From contig MU069957.1 in the NCBI GenBank assembly GCA_002284615.2, forward strand, positions 53,762 to 71,280: DNA of 17,519 bases. Direction: 5' to 3'. A program made the position numbers and the translations under genes. Source of the DNA: Dunaliella salina. Taxonomy: Eukaryota; Chlorophyta; Chlorophyceae; Chlamydomonadales; Dunaliellaceae. Of this stretch, positions 1 through 11,200 are shown one piece after another. Under the pieces are notes generated by a model. It saw only the letters and a program-made list of their open reading frames with translations, did not search any database and was not told the DNA's origin. Each line of letters begins with the position of its first letter. Position 1 is the stretch's first letter.

Positions 1-440
1 TAATTCCATGTGATGCTCAAATTTGTCCGGCGACAAGGATGAATCTTTCTGACCCTGATACTGATGAGGGCTATCAAAATAATCCAAGAATTTTCTGAGC
101 CGCCATGGAGGGCTGGGGTAGTCGCCACACATGCGCCAAACTGACTGCCTGGTGTAGTGCTGGCATGCATCCATTTCTGTTACCCACTGCTGGCGCGAAT
201 CCTATTCTATTACCCACTGCTGGCATGCGCCCCATTCTATCACCCATCGCTGGCATGCACCTTATTCCGTGCAATGCTCGAACCAATCCAGCGGCGGGGA
301 GGAGCCCTTTTGACCCTGACACTGATGAGGGCTATCAAAATAATCCAAGAATTTTCTGAGCCGCCATGGAGGGCTGGGGTGGTTGCTTTGCATGCCCTAA
401 ACTGACTTCCTCTTGTATTGGTGTTTCAAGGAGAAAACAT
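1..440. repeat. Direct duplication of ~165 bp flanking a 30-bp minisatellite
   Basis: Bases from 1 to about 165 recur at about 262-430. The best part is gaccctgatactgatgaggg through the sequence around ccgccatggagggctgggg (51-118 versus 313-380), which is almost identical. Between them lies the 30-bp array at 159-278. The short open frames here are by-products of repeats; no coding sense was seen. Confidence 0.8.
159..278. repeat. 30-bp minisatellite, four units
   Basis: Four consecutive 30-bp units start at 159, 189, 219 and 249. Each begins gctggc and the first three end tacccact or cacccatc. The last unit merges with the second copy of the flanking duplication. Because 30 is a multiple of three, the array stays open in several frames, which explains the short repetitive open frames here. 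Confidence 0.85.
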
Positions 441-529
441 GCTTCATCCAAGCACATATTTTGGTACTGCCACAGAAGAGCGCTGCCGTTTTGTACTGGT
501 CTCGTGAAAAGAGCTCGCGCATGCTGCTT

Positions 530-835
530 CCTAGTCTGTCTTGGTTGTGTTATTTTTAAAGAACAAGTACATGTTCCATGGCACCCTTTTTTGTTGTGGC
601 CTTTTGAATAGAACAAGCTCGTGCTCCATCCAAGCCTGTATTGTAGTGGTCTGTTCAAAAGAGCAAGCACATGCTCCAGCCAAGCCTGTGTTAGTAGTGG
701 TCTTCTGAAATGAACAAATGCGCCACCCGAGCTGTTCTTGTAGTGTTTTTTTCCAAAAGAACAAGCATTTGCCCCATCCCAGCCTTTTGGTAGTAGCTTC
801 TCAAAGTAAGCACACGCTCCACCCTAGCATGCATC
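530..835. repeat. ~60-bp degenerate minisatellite
   Basis: About five diverged units carry the pattern gaacaagcacatgctcca, then ccaagcctgt, then gtagtggtct. Units are at roughly 560, 610, 660, 710 and 760; a weaker one follows at 800. The rest of this stretch up to 1036 holds no gene that can be supported. Confidence 0.65.
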
Positions 836-1036
836 CATGCTGCCCGACGAGTGCTGACTGCAAGACGGGCCTTGCCACGGTCTTGGCCTCAGAACAAGCA
901 GCCTGCTCCGCCCCCGCATGCATCCGTGTCTTCTGCCCTCTCCTCAAGTGCAAATTTCAGCTTGCGCACATCACTCCCCTGAAGCTAGGGTTCTTGCATG
1001 TCGGAATCTCACTGTGATTTGTTTGTTTGTGTGACT

Positions 1037-1429
1037 TGCTGTGCAGGTCAGGATTTCACTGAAATTGAAGGTTGTGACTTTGCTTCAATCGCGTCGTATT
1101 AACTTGCTGTGCACATCGTGATTCTACAGCAATTCCAGGTCGTGGTTTCACTGCAATTGCACGTGTTCCTTGCTGTGCAGGTCGTGGTTTCACTGCAATG
1201 AAGATCGTGTGATCTCACTGCTATGGCGTTGCATGACTTGCTGTGCAGGTCTGGGTCTCGCTGCCATTCATGGTCGTGCTTTCATTGCAATTGCGTCGCT
1301 GAAGGCGCTGTGCAGGTCGTGATTTCACTGCAATGGCATTGCATGGCTTGCTATGCAGGGCCAGCTTTTGTTGCATTTTAAAGTTGCGATTTCATTGCAA
1401 TTGCATTGTATGGCTTGTGTGCTGCGCAG
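1037..1429. repeat. Tandem array built from the exon 1 acceptor boundary
   Basis: Units of about 67-70 bp begin cttgctgtgcag|gtc and continue tttcactgcaatt. The acceptor-like points are near 1047, 1181, 1249, 1316 and 1359, with a mutated one at about 1112. The true exon begins gtgctgcgcag|gtcacaggcatcactga at 1430. The shared acceptor plus first exonic bases suggest that the array grew from this boundary. Confidence 0.7.
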
Positions 1430-1490
1430 GTCACAGGCATCACTGAGAAGCTGAACCAGAAGCGCACGAAGAGCTCCATGGACTTTGTGG

Positions 1491-1492
<2 letters not shown>
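1430..1492 (+). CDS. Exon 1 (visible): segment N-terminal to the kinase domain
   Basis: The 21-codon open segment runs from VTGITEKLNQ to SSMDFVE. It begins after a gctgcgcag acceptor and ends at GAG|gtgtgtgt. It is phase 0 at both ends, so it joins exon 2 (NHGLGALQ) in frame to give a typical linker just before the Gly-rich loop. No domain is recognised; it is polar and basic. It is flanked upstream by diverged copies of its own acceptor region and downstream by a (GT)n tract starting at the donor. It is short and has no diagnostic motif, so the call rests on splice sites, open frame and phase; it could be a chance open segment. Confidence 0.55.
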
Positions 1493-1549
<57 letters not shown>

Positions 1550-4500
1550 TACATGCTGTAATCTTGCCATGAGTCAAGTTTGAAGGCAAGTTGCCACAGT
1601 TGTGAAGTATAGGACGCTTGGCCACATTTGCGAAGGATGAAGGCATGTTCCCAGCTGTGAAGCATGAAGGCGTGTTGCCATAGTCATGAAAGACAATTGG
1701 CAACAGTTGTGAGGTGTGATGGCCAGGTCATTGCACAAAACGGGGCACGCAGCAGGCTACCCACCGACCATTCTACCATTAAGTTGTTGTACGCATGCTG
1801 GCAGCTGCCACGTTGCCCTGGGTCATGGACCATGCTGTTCATGCTTACGCCTGTGGGGAAGGCACATCGAGTCCATGGTTAAGCACACCATTGTGCCACC
1901 AACCATGATAATTATCATCCAATTGTTTTGTACATCCACTTACCATGTTACTGTTTATCCATCAACCATGTTGTCATTCAATTGTTGTGTGCATGCTGGC
2001 AGCTGCCATGTGGCCCCGGGTCATAGATCATGCTGCCCATGCCTTGCGCCTGCACGAAAGCACATGAAGTCCATGGTGGAGCGCACCATAGCAAGCAACA
2101 CACCGACAAATTAACCACTTGACTGTTGCATGCATGCTAGCAGCTGCCATGCTGCCCTGGGTCATGCTCCTCATGCTTCGCGCATGGTACACACATTAGG
2201 CACATCAAGACCATAGTGGAGCATACCACACACATCAGAGCCCGCACATCAAGGCCTGGGCACGAAGCACACCTAGTCCATAGTGGAGCCTACCACACAC
2301 ATCAAAGCCTGCACATCCTGGCCTGCACACTAACAGTTGTAGCAGCCAAACACTCTGTGCAAAGCACCAACATCCACCATGGAGAGGAGCCTGCCCGTCA
2401 GTGGGTGATGGATATTGGACAGCCGGAATGGGTTGACCGTAAGCCACCGAGCGTACACCACATCAAGTCCATTATGAAACATACCACACACATCAGAGCC
2501 TGCACATCGAAGACTGCGTACATACCACATCAAGTCCAGTATGAATTGTATCACACACATCAAAGCCTGCACATCGAAGCCTGCACATCGAAGCCTGCGC
2601 ACACACTACATGAAGTCCATTGAGAAGCATACTGCACACGTCAAAGCCTGCACATCAAAGCCTGCGCACAAAAGACACCAAGTCCATAGTGAAGCATACC
2701 ACACTCATCAAAGCCTGCACACAAAAAACATTTAGTCTAAGTGGAGCATACCACACACATCAAAGCCTGCACATCAAAGCCTGCGCACAAAAGACATCAA
2801 GTCTATGATCAAGCATACCTCGCGCATCAGAGCCTGCACATCTAAGCCACTGCATAAAGCTAGCCATGGGTAAATAGGGTGTCCCGGAATCTCAAATAGG
2901 CTCGCCGAGTTTCGTCGAGGCTCGCCTTATTTGGGTAGGGCCTTGTTGCGAGGATACCGTTACAAAACTGCTTCTCACAGGAGGCTCCATTTGATCTGAG
3001 ATTTTGCAGACAACTAAATTTTTAATGAATAAATCAAACTCAAACGGCTGTTGAGCAGGCCAGAAAAAGTTGCAGCAACTCAAAGAACATCTCCACGCCC
3101 CCCTCCCACCCCCATTTTGTCACTGCAGCACCTGCCACTCACTACTTCTCGTTCTCATCCTCGAGCACCTGCATGCTGGCCTCCAGGTCATCCTCGGTGA
3201 ACTGCTTGCTGGCCTGAGCTTCCTTGCAGCGCACATAGATGGATCTTCCATGCACACTCCAGAGCCAAGCAGTTCCCTTGCTTCTGGTTGCCTATATCAG
3301 GAGGGCTGGATGGACTGAGCAGTTGCTTACAGAGCTTGCATTGCAGCTTGCTCAGCGCTTGAGTTGTGGAGATGGCCACAAGTACCACAGACATGCTTGC
3401 ACCACCATGCCACCACCATGCCTTCCCCTTCTGCATCTGCTTCTTGGTTGCCTCAAATACAGCATCCGCATGTAGCTTCCCTGGTACTGCTGCAAACCCA
3501 GCTCTCTCTCACCTGTGTCTCCTCCTGTGGCACTGCCCTGTGTCATCCCAAAACACTTCTCCGAACATTGTGAATGTATAATTTGATTTTCTATAATTTT
3601 TGCGATCTTTGGGGTATTTTATTCGAGAATTTTGCACCATTTTTGGTGACTCACGTTCCCACCGAGGGTGAGGCCCATCCGCCAAATAGGCTTGGCGAGC
3701 CTCGCCGGGCCTCGCCCTCGGCAAGGCTCGGCGAGGTGGCTACCCAACCCTACATAAAGCACATCAAGTCCATGGTGGAGCACTGCAAGTCCATAGTGAA
3801 GCACACCACACACATCAAAGCCTGCACATCAAAGCCTGCGCACACACCTCATCAAGTCTACAAGGAAGCACGCTAAGTGCTTGTAAACCTGCACACCCGA
3901 AGCTCTATGGGAAAATCTTCCAACGCATGTTACCGAATTTTCCTAAAATAAGAAAAAGCATGATAAAATAAGAGCGCAGGCAGGGTGACAAAGAGCACTG
4001 CTCAGCCAAGCCAATGCAGCATTGTTGATAGCGTGTCCTGGACAATGAATGCAGAGGCCTTCTGAAGCATATGAGTGACAGACCCTAGATTCCTAACAAA
4101 CTATTAACCCTGACTGTTAGCCTTCAGTGTTAACCTAACTGTTATGACCCTAACTGTTCTGAGTTCCTGCAATGTAAGCCTTTTTTGTTTTGCCACCCTG
4201 CCTGTGCTCCTCCCAACACATCTCCCTCATCACCCTTCTTTTTCCCTTTCTTGCCACCCTAGCTATGCTCCCACTCATGACACTTTTTTCATTTCCCTGC
4301 CGCCATACCTGTGCTCCAGCTGTGATGTTTCTCTGCAAATCCATGGCCTGTACGCGTTCCTCACTAAGTGCATCCTCTTGCCGGTACAAACAATTAGCAG
4401 GCCTTTTTTCCTATATGTTCACCCACTTTTTACTACACTGATTTTCGTTTCAGAACCATGGCTTGGGGGCGCTCCTGACCATGAACATGCTTTTGGTCTT

Positions 4501-7500
4501 TCTGTGCCACAAATCCACTCACTCTTCACTTCACCGATCTTCATTTCAGAACCATGGCCTGGGGGCGCTCCAAATCACGCATGTGCTGGGAGAAGGAGGA
4601 TTCGCCAAGGTGTTCTGTGGCTTATGGCGTGGCCTCATTGTGGGCGTAAAGGTGGGGTCATCCGAATGTGCGCAGGTCCTTTTGTCTGTCTTGGAGGTTT
4701 GCCTGCTTGCCCAGTGGCATTAAGGCTCAAAATGGCTTCAAATGGCTTAATGGCTAAAAAAAGCAGCACATCTTGGTTTTTTTGGCTTGTCAAAAAAAAG
4801 CATCTGCATGGCGCGTGCGTGTAGCATGTCAGATGCATCAAGCTTCACAAGGCTACAAGTTGGTTCAATTCAGGCTAGTGTGGGCATGAAGGTGGGGTTA
4901 TCCGAGCGTGCACAGGTCTTCTTGCCTGTCTTGGAGGTTTGCCTGCTTGCCCCGCGGTATCAGCTCAAAATGGCTTCAAACGGCTTAATGGCTTCAAAAA
5001 AGCAGCACAACTTGGGTTTATAGTTTGTCAAAAAAGCATCTGCATGGTGCATGCGCGTAGCATGCCAGATGCATCAAGCCTCACAAGGCTTTAAGTTGGT
5101 TCAATTCAGGCAAGTGTAAGTAGGTGTTACTTTACGCAGGAGTGCAGCCTGTTTGCAATTCAGGCAAGTCCAAGTGGTCATCAATTCAGGCAACAGTGCA
5201 GCCAAGCAGTCCTTCTTGTTTGGTTGAGGCCATTGCTTCTAAGGTAACGCATGTGTGATGCATCAAGCTGCACGAGGCTTTGAGAGGGCATCAAGGCAAG
5301 TGTAGGTGGGCATCAGTTCAGGCAGCAGCGCAGCCTACTTGCAGCAGTGCAGCCTATGAGCAATTCAGGCAAGGTTAAGTGGCGTCAATTCAGGCAACAA
5401 CCTCGCCAAGCACTCGTTCTTGTTTGGTCGAGTAGATTGCTTGTTTAGGTATGACATGTCAGGTGCGGCAAGCTTCACAAGGCTTTTAAGTTGATGTCAA
5501 TTTCAGGCAAGCTTGAGTGGGTGTCACTTGGGGCAGCAGCGCAGCCTCTTCGCAGCACTGCAGCTCATTTGCAATTCAGGCAAGTCCAAGTGGTTGTCAA
5601 TTCAGGCAACAGTCTAGCCAAGGAAGGTTTTTTTTGTCTGGAGGTAAATGCTTGTGTGGGTATTATTTCCACTCTGGGATTTGTGAAGCAGGCACGGTCT
5701 CTTGCAACACCCCTACGCAGGGAGTGGTGATGCAGGCACAGTCTCTACCAACACCTCTATGCAGGGATTTGTGGTGCGCAGGGATTTGCAAGACAAGCAC
5801 AGCCTCCTGTACACAGGGACCTCTGTAATCCCTGCATAGAGGAGGCTGTGCTTGCTTTACAAATTCCTGTGCATCACAAATCCCTGCATAGAGGTGTTGG
5901 TAGAGACTGTGCCTGCATCACAACTCGCTGCGTACGGGTGTTGCAAGAGACCGTGCCTGCTTTACAAATCCCAGTGTGGAGGTACATGTGTGATCCATCA
6001 AGCTTCATGAGGCTTGAAGTTGGGTACAATTCTGGCAAGTGTAGGTGGGCATCAGTTCCGCAGCAGCGCAGCCTATTTGCAGCAGTGCAGCCTATGCCCT
6101 CAGTGCTTGCTGGTGTTCACCACTGGTGTGCATTGCGGGTAGTTGCCGTTGCTCTGTGCATTTTGGTCTGCAGCACTGATGTCATTACTGATGTGCATCA
6201 CTGATGGTTGGTGTTGCTCAGTGCTTGCTAGTATGCATCACTGATGGTTGCCGTTGCGCGCTAGTGTCCCTTCTCGAGGGGGCGCACAGAGCTCGCGGTC
6301 CTGATTGAGGGGTCAATCCGTTGAGGGGGCACTCCTTGAGGGGCCACTCCTCGCGGGGACCCTTCTCGAGGGGGCACTCCTTGAGGGAGCACTCCCCAAG
6401 GGGGCCTCCTTGAAAGGAGCCCTGCTGGAGGAAGCACGCAGAGCTTGGGGCACCGACACAGTGTCTTTGTAGGGGGCACGCAGAGTTCATGGCCCTCCTT
6501 CAGGGGCACTCCTTGGGGGGGTCTTCTTGAGGGGGCTCTCCTCATCGGGGCACACAGAGCTCACGGCATTGTCACAGCAGAGTGTCCTGGTCAGGGTTGG
6601 CCAATCTGCCGGTTTGGCAAAACAAGTTTGTGACAGTTCCAAAGAGTTTGAGGTCTGACAAACTATTGCAATGCACATTAGCCCGTAGGCATGGGCGGGG
6701 AGTGGAAGGTAACTGCTGTTCAACCACCCTCCCCCCTCCCCCCCTTTCCCCTTCTTGTACACGGGATCATGGAGCAGGGCAATAGGCCATCGATGGGGTT
6801 CTAGGGTTGGCCAAGGGGGCTGTAAGGGGTGTCATGGGGTGTCATTTTTTTTGGCATAGGGCAATCAATTGTTAAGAATGACAATTGACAATTGAAGCAG
6901 AACTGATCTGGGATTTGAACTTTCTTGAACCTTTGGCGGTATGGTCAGATCGCCACAAGTCCAAGAGAGTTTGAATCCTGGATAGCTCTGAATTCTAGAA
7001 TTGGTCACCCCAACCATGGTCCATGCATGTGCATGTACATCAAATAGTGTGGTTTGCTTGTGAATGACGACTCGCACGTCTGCCCTCTGTTGTGTGACTC
7101 CTGTGTGGAGATGCCCAGCAGTTATGCGTCTTGACCGAGTGGCTCCTTTCCTGTGAACCTGTAAACCTGTGTGGAGATGCTGCATCTTACGAGGGAATGG
7201 TGATGCAATTTTGTACCCTCAAGGATGATACTATCCTAGCAAGTTTTGTGGGCGCGTTCCACTGCGTTTCACGAAGCAGGCGGTTTGGTCCATCATCTCC
7301 ATCCTTTGTTCTGCGTCTTTGCTTTTCTTGAGGCTCCGAACACCAGGCTGCATGTGACGAAGAAGTGGTAATGACAAATTGCATGCTCAAAGACGGCATT
7401 TGGAAGCTGTTTGACATCTTGGATGGCGCCCCTGCGTTCCACAAGGTACGCGCTTGTCAATCACTTGACCTACTTCAATGAAACTGAACTGAATCAATGA

Positions 7501-8201
7501 TTTTCTTGACTCTAAACCCCCTGGTTAACTGTGTAGGTGGTGTGCGATGACGGCGAGAACGAGAAGAATGTGATCAAGAACGCGCACGAGATTGCGATCC
7601 TGAGGTGGGCTGTGCCAGTCAAGGCACTGGCCGTGGTTGTGTAAACGCGTGTGAATTTCGTAAGCATGAGTGGACTTTGCTTGCACGTGTGAACTTCGTG
7701 CGCATGTGTGAATTGTTTGCAGATCAAGGTACTGGCTGCGATGTTGTGAGCATGTGTGAAATCACTCACTTGTGTGCTCTGCGAAGCCTGAACAGCTGAA
7801 CAGTTAAGCCCTGACAGGCTCTTTACAGTGTTGTAGGGCGTAAGACCTCTATCAGGGACTTGGGCTTGCTGCTGTTTTCAGGTGAGAGAAGAAGGTTGTA
7901 AGACTGCTTCGTTAAATCTGTGAAGGCCATTGTGCATTGTGACACTCATGATGCCCTTTTCAGCGCTACAGAGCTTTGCAACGCGCTTTGCGTAGCGTCA
8001 AGAAAAGCACAGAGTGCTGGTCACACCCGCAGGGCTATTTCGCACCCCAACATTGTACAAGCCTTCACCTGCATGACCGACGTCCCCGTGGCAGACCTGC
8101 TGCGGGTGTGCATGGTTCAAGCACAGCCAGCCCTGTTCAACTCCCAAGTGTACCAGTATTTGAAGAGCATGGACACCAAGATGTGCCACATAGAGGTGTG
8201 T

Positions 8202-8276
<75 letters not shown>

Positions 8277-11200
8277 TGTGTGTGTGTCATGAACACATGG
8301 ATGCAAGTGTGTGCCTGGGCTCAGGCTTGTGGGCATGTTGTGGTCTCCATGTTCAAACAAAACCGATAAACAAAGAAAACCATGCAGGCAATAAAACTCC
8401 CCAACATTGATTACGGAAGGGAGGTCTCCATGTGAAAAATTCGCTCCTTGCTGCTTCTTCGGTCTCTGCCAAGACAGCTAGGGTCAGTGTGGTTGAAGAA
8501 TCACAGAGGCTTCATGACTGCAAGGTTAAAGCACAGAAGGAATTTAAGGCAGCCAGAGTAAGGTAGTGAAGTTGAAGACACAACAGAAGGCATTCTAGGC
8601 AACAAGAGCTTGGATGCTAGTTTAAAGAACCACAAGGTTCTCGTTGCATCTTGGATGTAAGGTTTAAGGCCTTTATGGCTTCGAGGCAGCTAGAGATTGG
8701 CAGAAGGGATGACGAAGCACAAGGCCTTTATGGCTACAAGGATCATGGAGCACAAGGCCTTCATGGCTATAAGGACCATGTAGCATAAGGCCTTCATGGC
8801 TGTAAGGATCATGAAGCACAAGGCCTTTATGGCTACAAGGATCATGAAGCACAGGGCCTTCATGGCTATAAGGACCATGTAGCATAAGGCCTTCATGGCT
8901 ACAAGGATCATGGAGCACAAGGCCTTCATGGCTATAAGGACCATGTAGCATAAGGCCTTCATGGCTGTAAGGATCATGGAGCACAAGGCCTTCGTGGCTG
9001 TAAGGATCATGTAGCATAGGGCCTTCAAGGCAGCTACAGTTTGGCTGTAAGCTTTGCAGTAAGGATAAAGAAGCACAAGGCATGATGGCCACAAGGTTCG
9101 AGAAGTTCACTAAGCTTTCAAGGCAGCTGGAGTGTGGTAGTAAGGTCGAAGAAGCGCAAGGCCTTCATGGCTGCAAGGTTTAAGGAGCTCGCAAAGCCTT
9201 CAAGGCAGCCGCAGTTTGGTGGTTTGTTTTCAGAAGCACTGGGCCTTCACGCAAAACGGCTGACAACTTTGGCGCTGGACAGCCAGGCTGCAGAGGCGCA
9301 AAAGCTCAATGGTTCTTTAATCATTTGATTCCAGACACACTTGGGATGATTCTTTTTCATCTGGTTCCAACGTGCGTTCGAGCTGCGATTTCCCAGAACA
9401 ATGGACAGCTGACTTGTACGCACAGCAATGATTGGACCTGTAGAAGGGAAGCTGGGCACATGCCTGCTTTCATCTTTGTAGTTCCTGCTCTTGGAGCTTG
9501 TGTGCATGGATGCATGCGCACTGAGTAATGCAGGATGTGATCTAAGCGTTGCTTGAAGCTCATTTCAACCAGCGCTTCAATCATATCCTGCACTGCTCAG
9601 TGTGCGTGCGTTCATACATCTTTCGCAACCTCTAAAAATAGGAATTCTAGACATGGGAAAAGACATGCCCAGCTTCCCTCCCCTTCCTTAGGGGAATCCA
9701 CTGCGCTCCAAGCATCACTTCACCCTTCACCCAAGCATGACTTCACCCAAGCATCACTTCACACAAGCGTCACTTCACACAAGCCCTCCACCCCTTCATC
9801 CCTTCACCCCTCCACCCTCACTCAAGCATCACTTCACACAAGCATCACTTCAGTATTCCTCATATGCATGTTTCCATGCGCAAGATGCCGCACTTGCTGC
9901 AAGGACATTTGTTTGCCCCCTGGTATTCTGGACTTGAAATCCTGGCACTGGTTTGCAAGTCTGGATGCTGTATCACGGTTCTGTGCGTCAAAACATATGT
10001 GTGCAGCTCTCTGAAACATCTCTGGAGCAGTTGCGCTTGTTGACTGATGGCCCTTTTATCTTGTAACCTTGTAACCTCTGAAACATCTCTGGACGCGCTG
10101 CTGAATGGGAGCATTTGCGGAGTGGAAGCATGAGCGTCCTTGTTCCACAACATGAGTGGTCGCATTCAACAGCAGTATGGAGATGTGTCAAAACGTGTGT
10201 GCGCAGCTCTCTGAAACATCTCTGGACATGCTGCTGAATGCGAGCACTTGTGGAAGCATGAGGTTAGAAGGTTACCAGGTAGAAAGGCCTCCGGTCAAAA
10301 CGACGGACTGCTAGCCTGGTCATAATAATAAAGAATTTCATGAAGGAAAGGATAAAACTTATTGTGTGAAGCGGAAGCATGAGCATTATCGTTTCACGAC
10401 ATGAGTGGTCCCATTCAGCAGCATGTTTGAAAAGGTGTTTCGGAGATGATGATCAAAGTTGGCTGCCCCAAGTCGTGGCTGCAGAAACCAGGAAGCCGTG
10501 TTGCTGAGGTGCTGACCTGGCCGGCCATCTCGCTCTTCTTCTCCACTGTTGCTGTAATCTGCCATGAAGGTGCACTGAGGAAGAAAGAGAGGCTGTTGCC
10601 GCAACTGACGTGTAACGGTGTTCACAGTTGTGTTCCTGGGAATGGCAAGTATCCTATTTCATGCTCAGCCTTCATTTGTGCACACAGGTCATCGACTACT
10701 GTGATGTCGGCAACATGGGCACTGCCCTCAGGAACCACATCTTCCAGGTGCGCAACATTGGTGAATGGATGCAACATTGGCGAATAGATGCAACATTAGT
10801 GAATGTGGATGCAACATTCCTGAATGGATGCAAGTTGAGCCCTTTCGTCAAAAGACAGCTTCTAATTGACCATGGGCGCTTTTGTCAAAGGCTCTTTGAA
10901 GCTCTTTGAAGCAATGATGGGCACCTGTAGCAAATGGAATGTTCCTTCAGCTGCTTATGTCAGTTCCAGGCCGTGTTGCAAGAGCAAATTTTGAGTGGCT
11001 ACTCTCGCTTGGCGCTGCCAGCCGTGGTTGAGTTGTATGGGGGCGCGTCATGTCAAAAGAGCAGTAACCTAAAGCTGCTTTAGCTCAGACCTGAGCCCGC
11101 GTCAATGAAGTGTTCTTTGTGCCCCCGGAGATAAAAACACAGAGTTGAGGATGGGTCACACACACAAGTTTTAAGGCTACTGTTTGGTCTTCAGGGTGGT

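Noticed and set aside
4144..4824. 226-codon plus-strand open frame
   Set aside because: It crosses exon 2 in the wrong frame and includes pyrimidine-rich intron; the kinase reading in another frame is clearly the real one.
6910..6985. tRNA-like segment with a B-box resembling agtttgaatcc
   Set aside because: No matching acceptor or anticodon stems could be formed; at most a decayed tRNA-derived repeat.
8721..9017. CRISPR-like array
   Set aside because: Units are contiguous with no unique spacers, and the window is eukaryotic.
8673..9110. Repetitive minus-strand open frames of 134-145 codons
   Set aside because: The 33-bp minisatellite keeps all multiples of three open; the peptides are simple HEGLMLHGPYS-like repeats with no start context.
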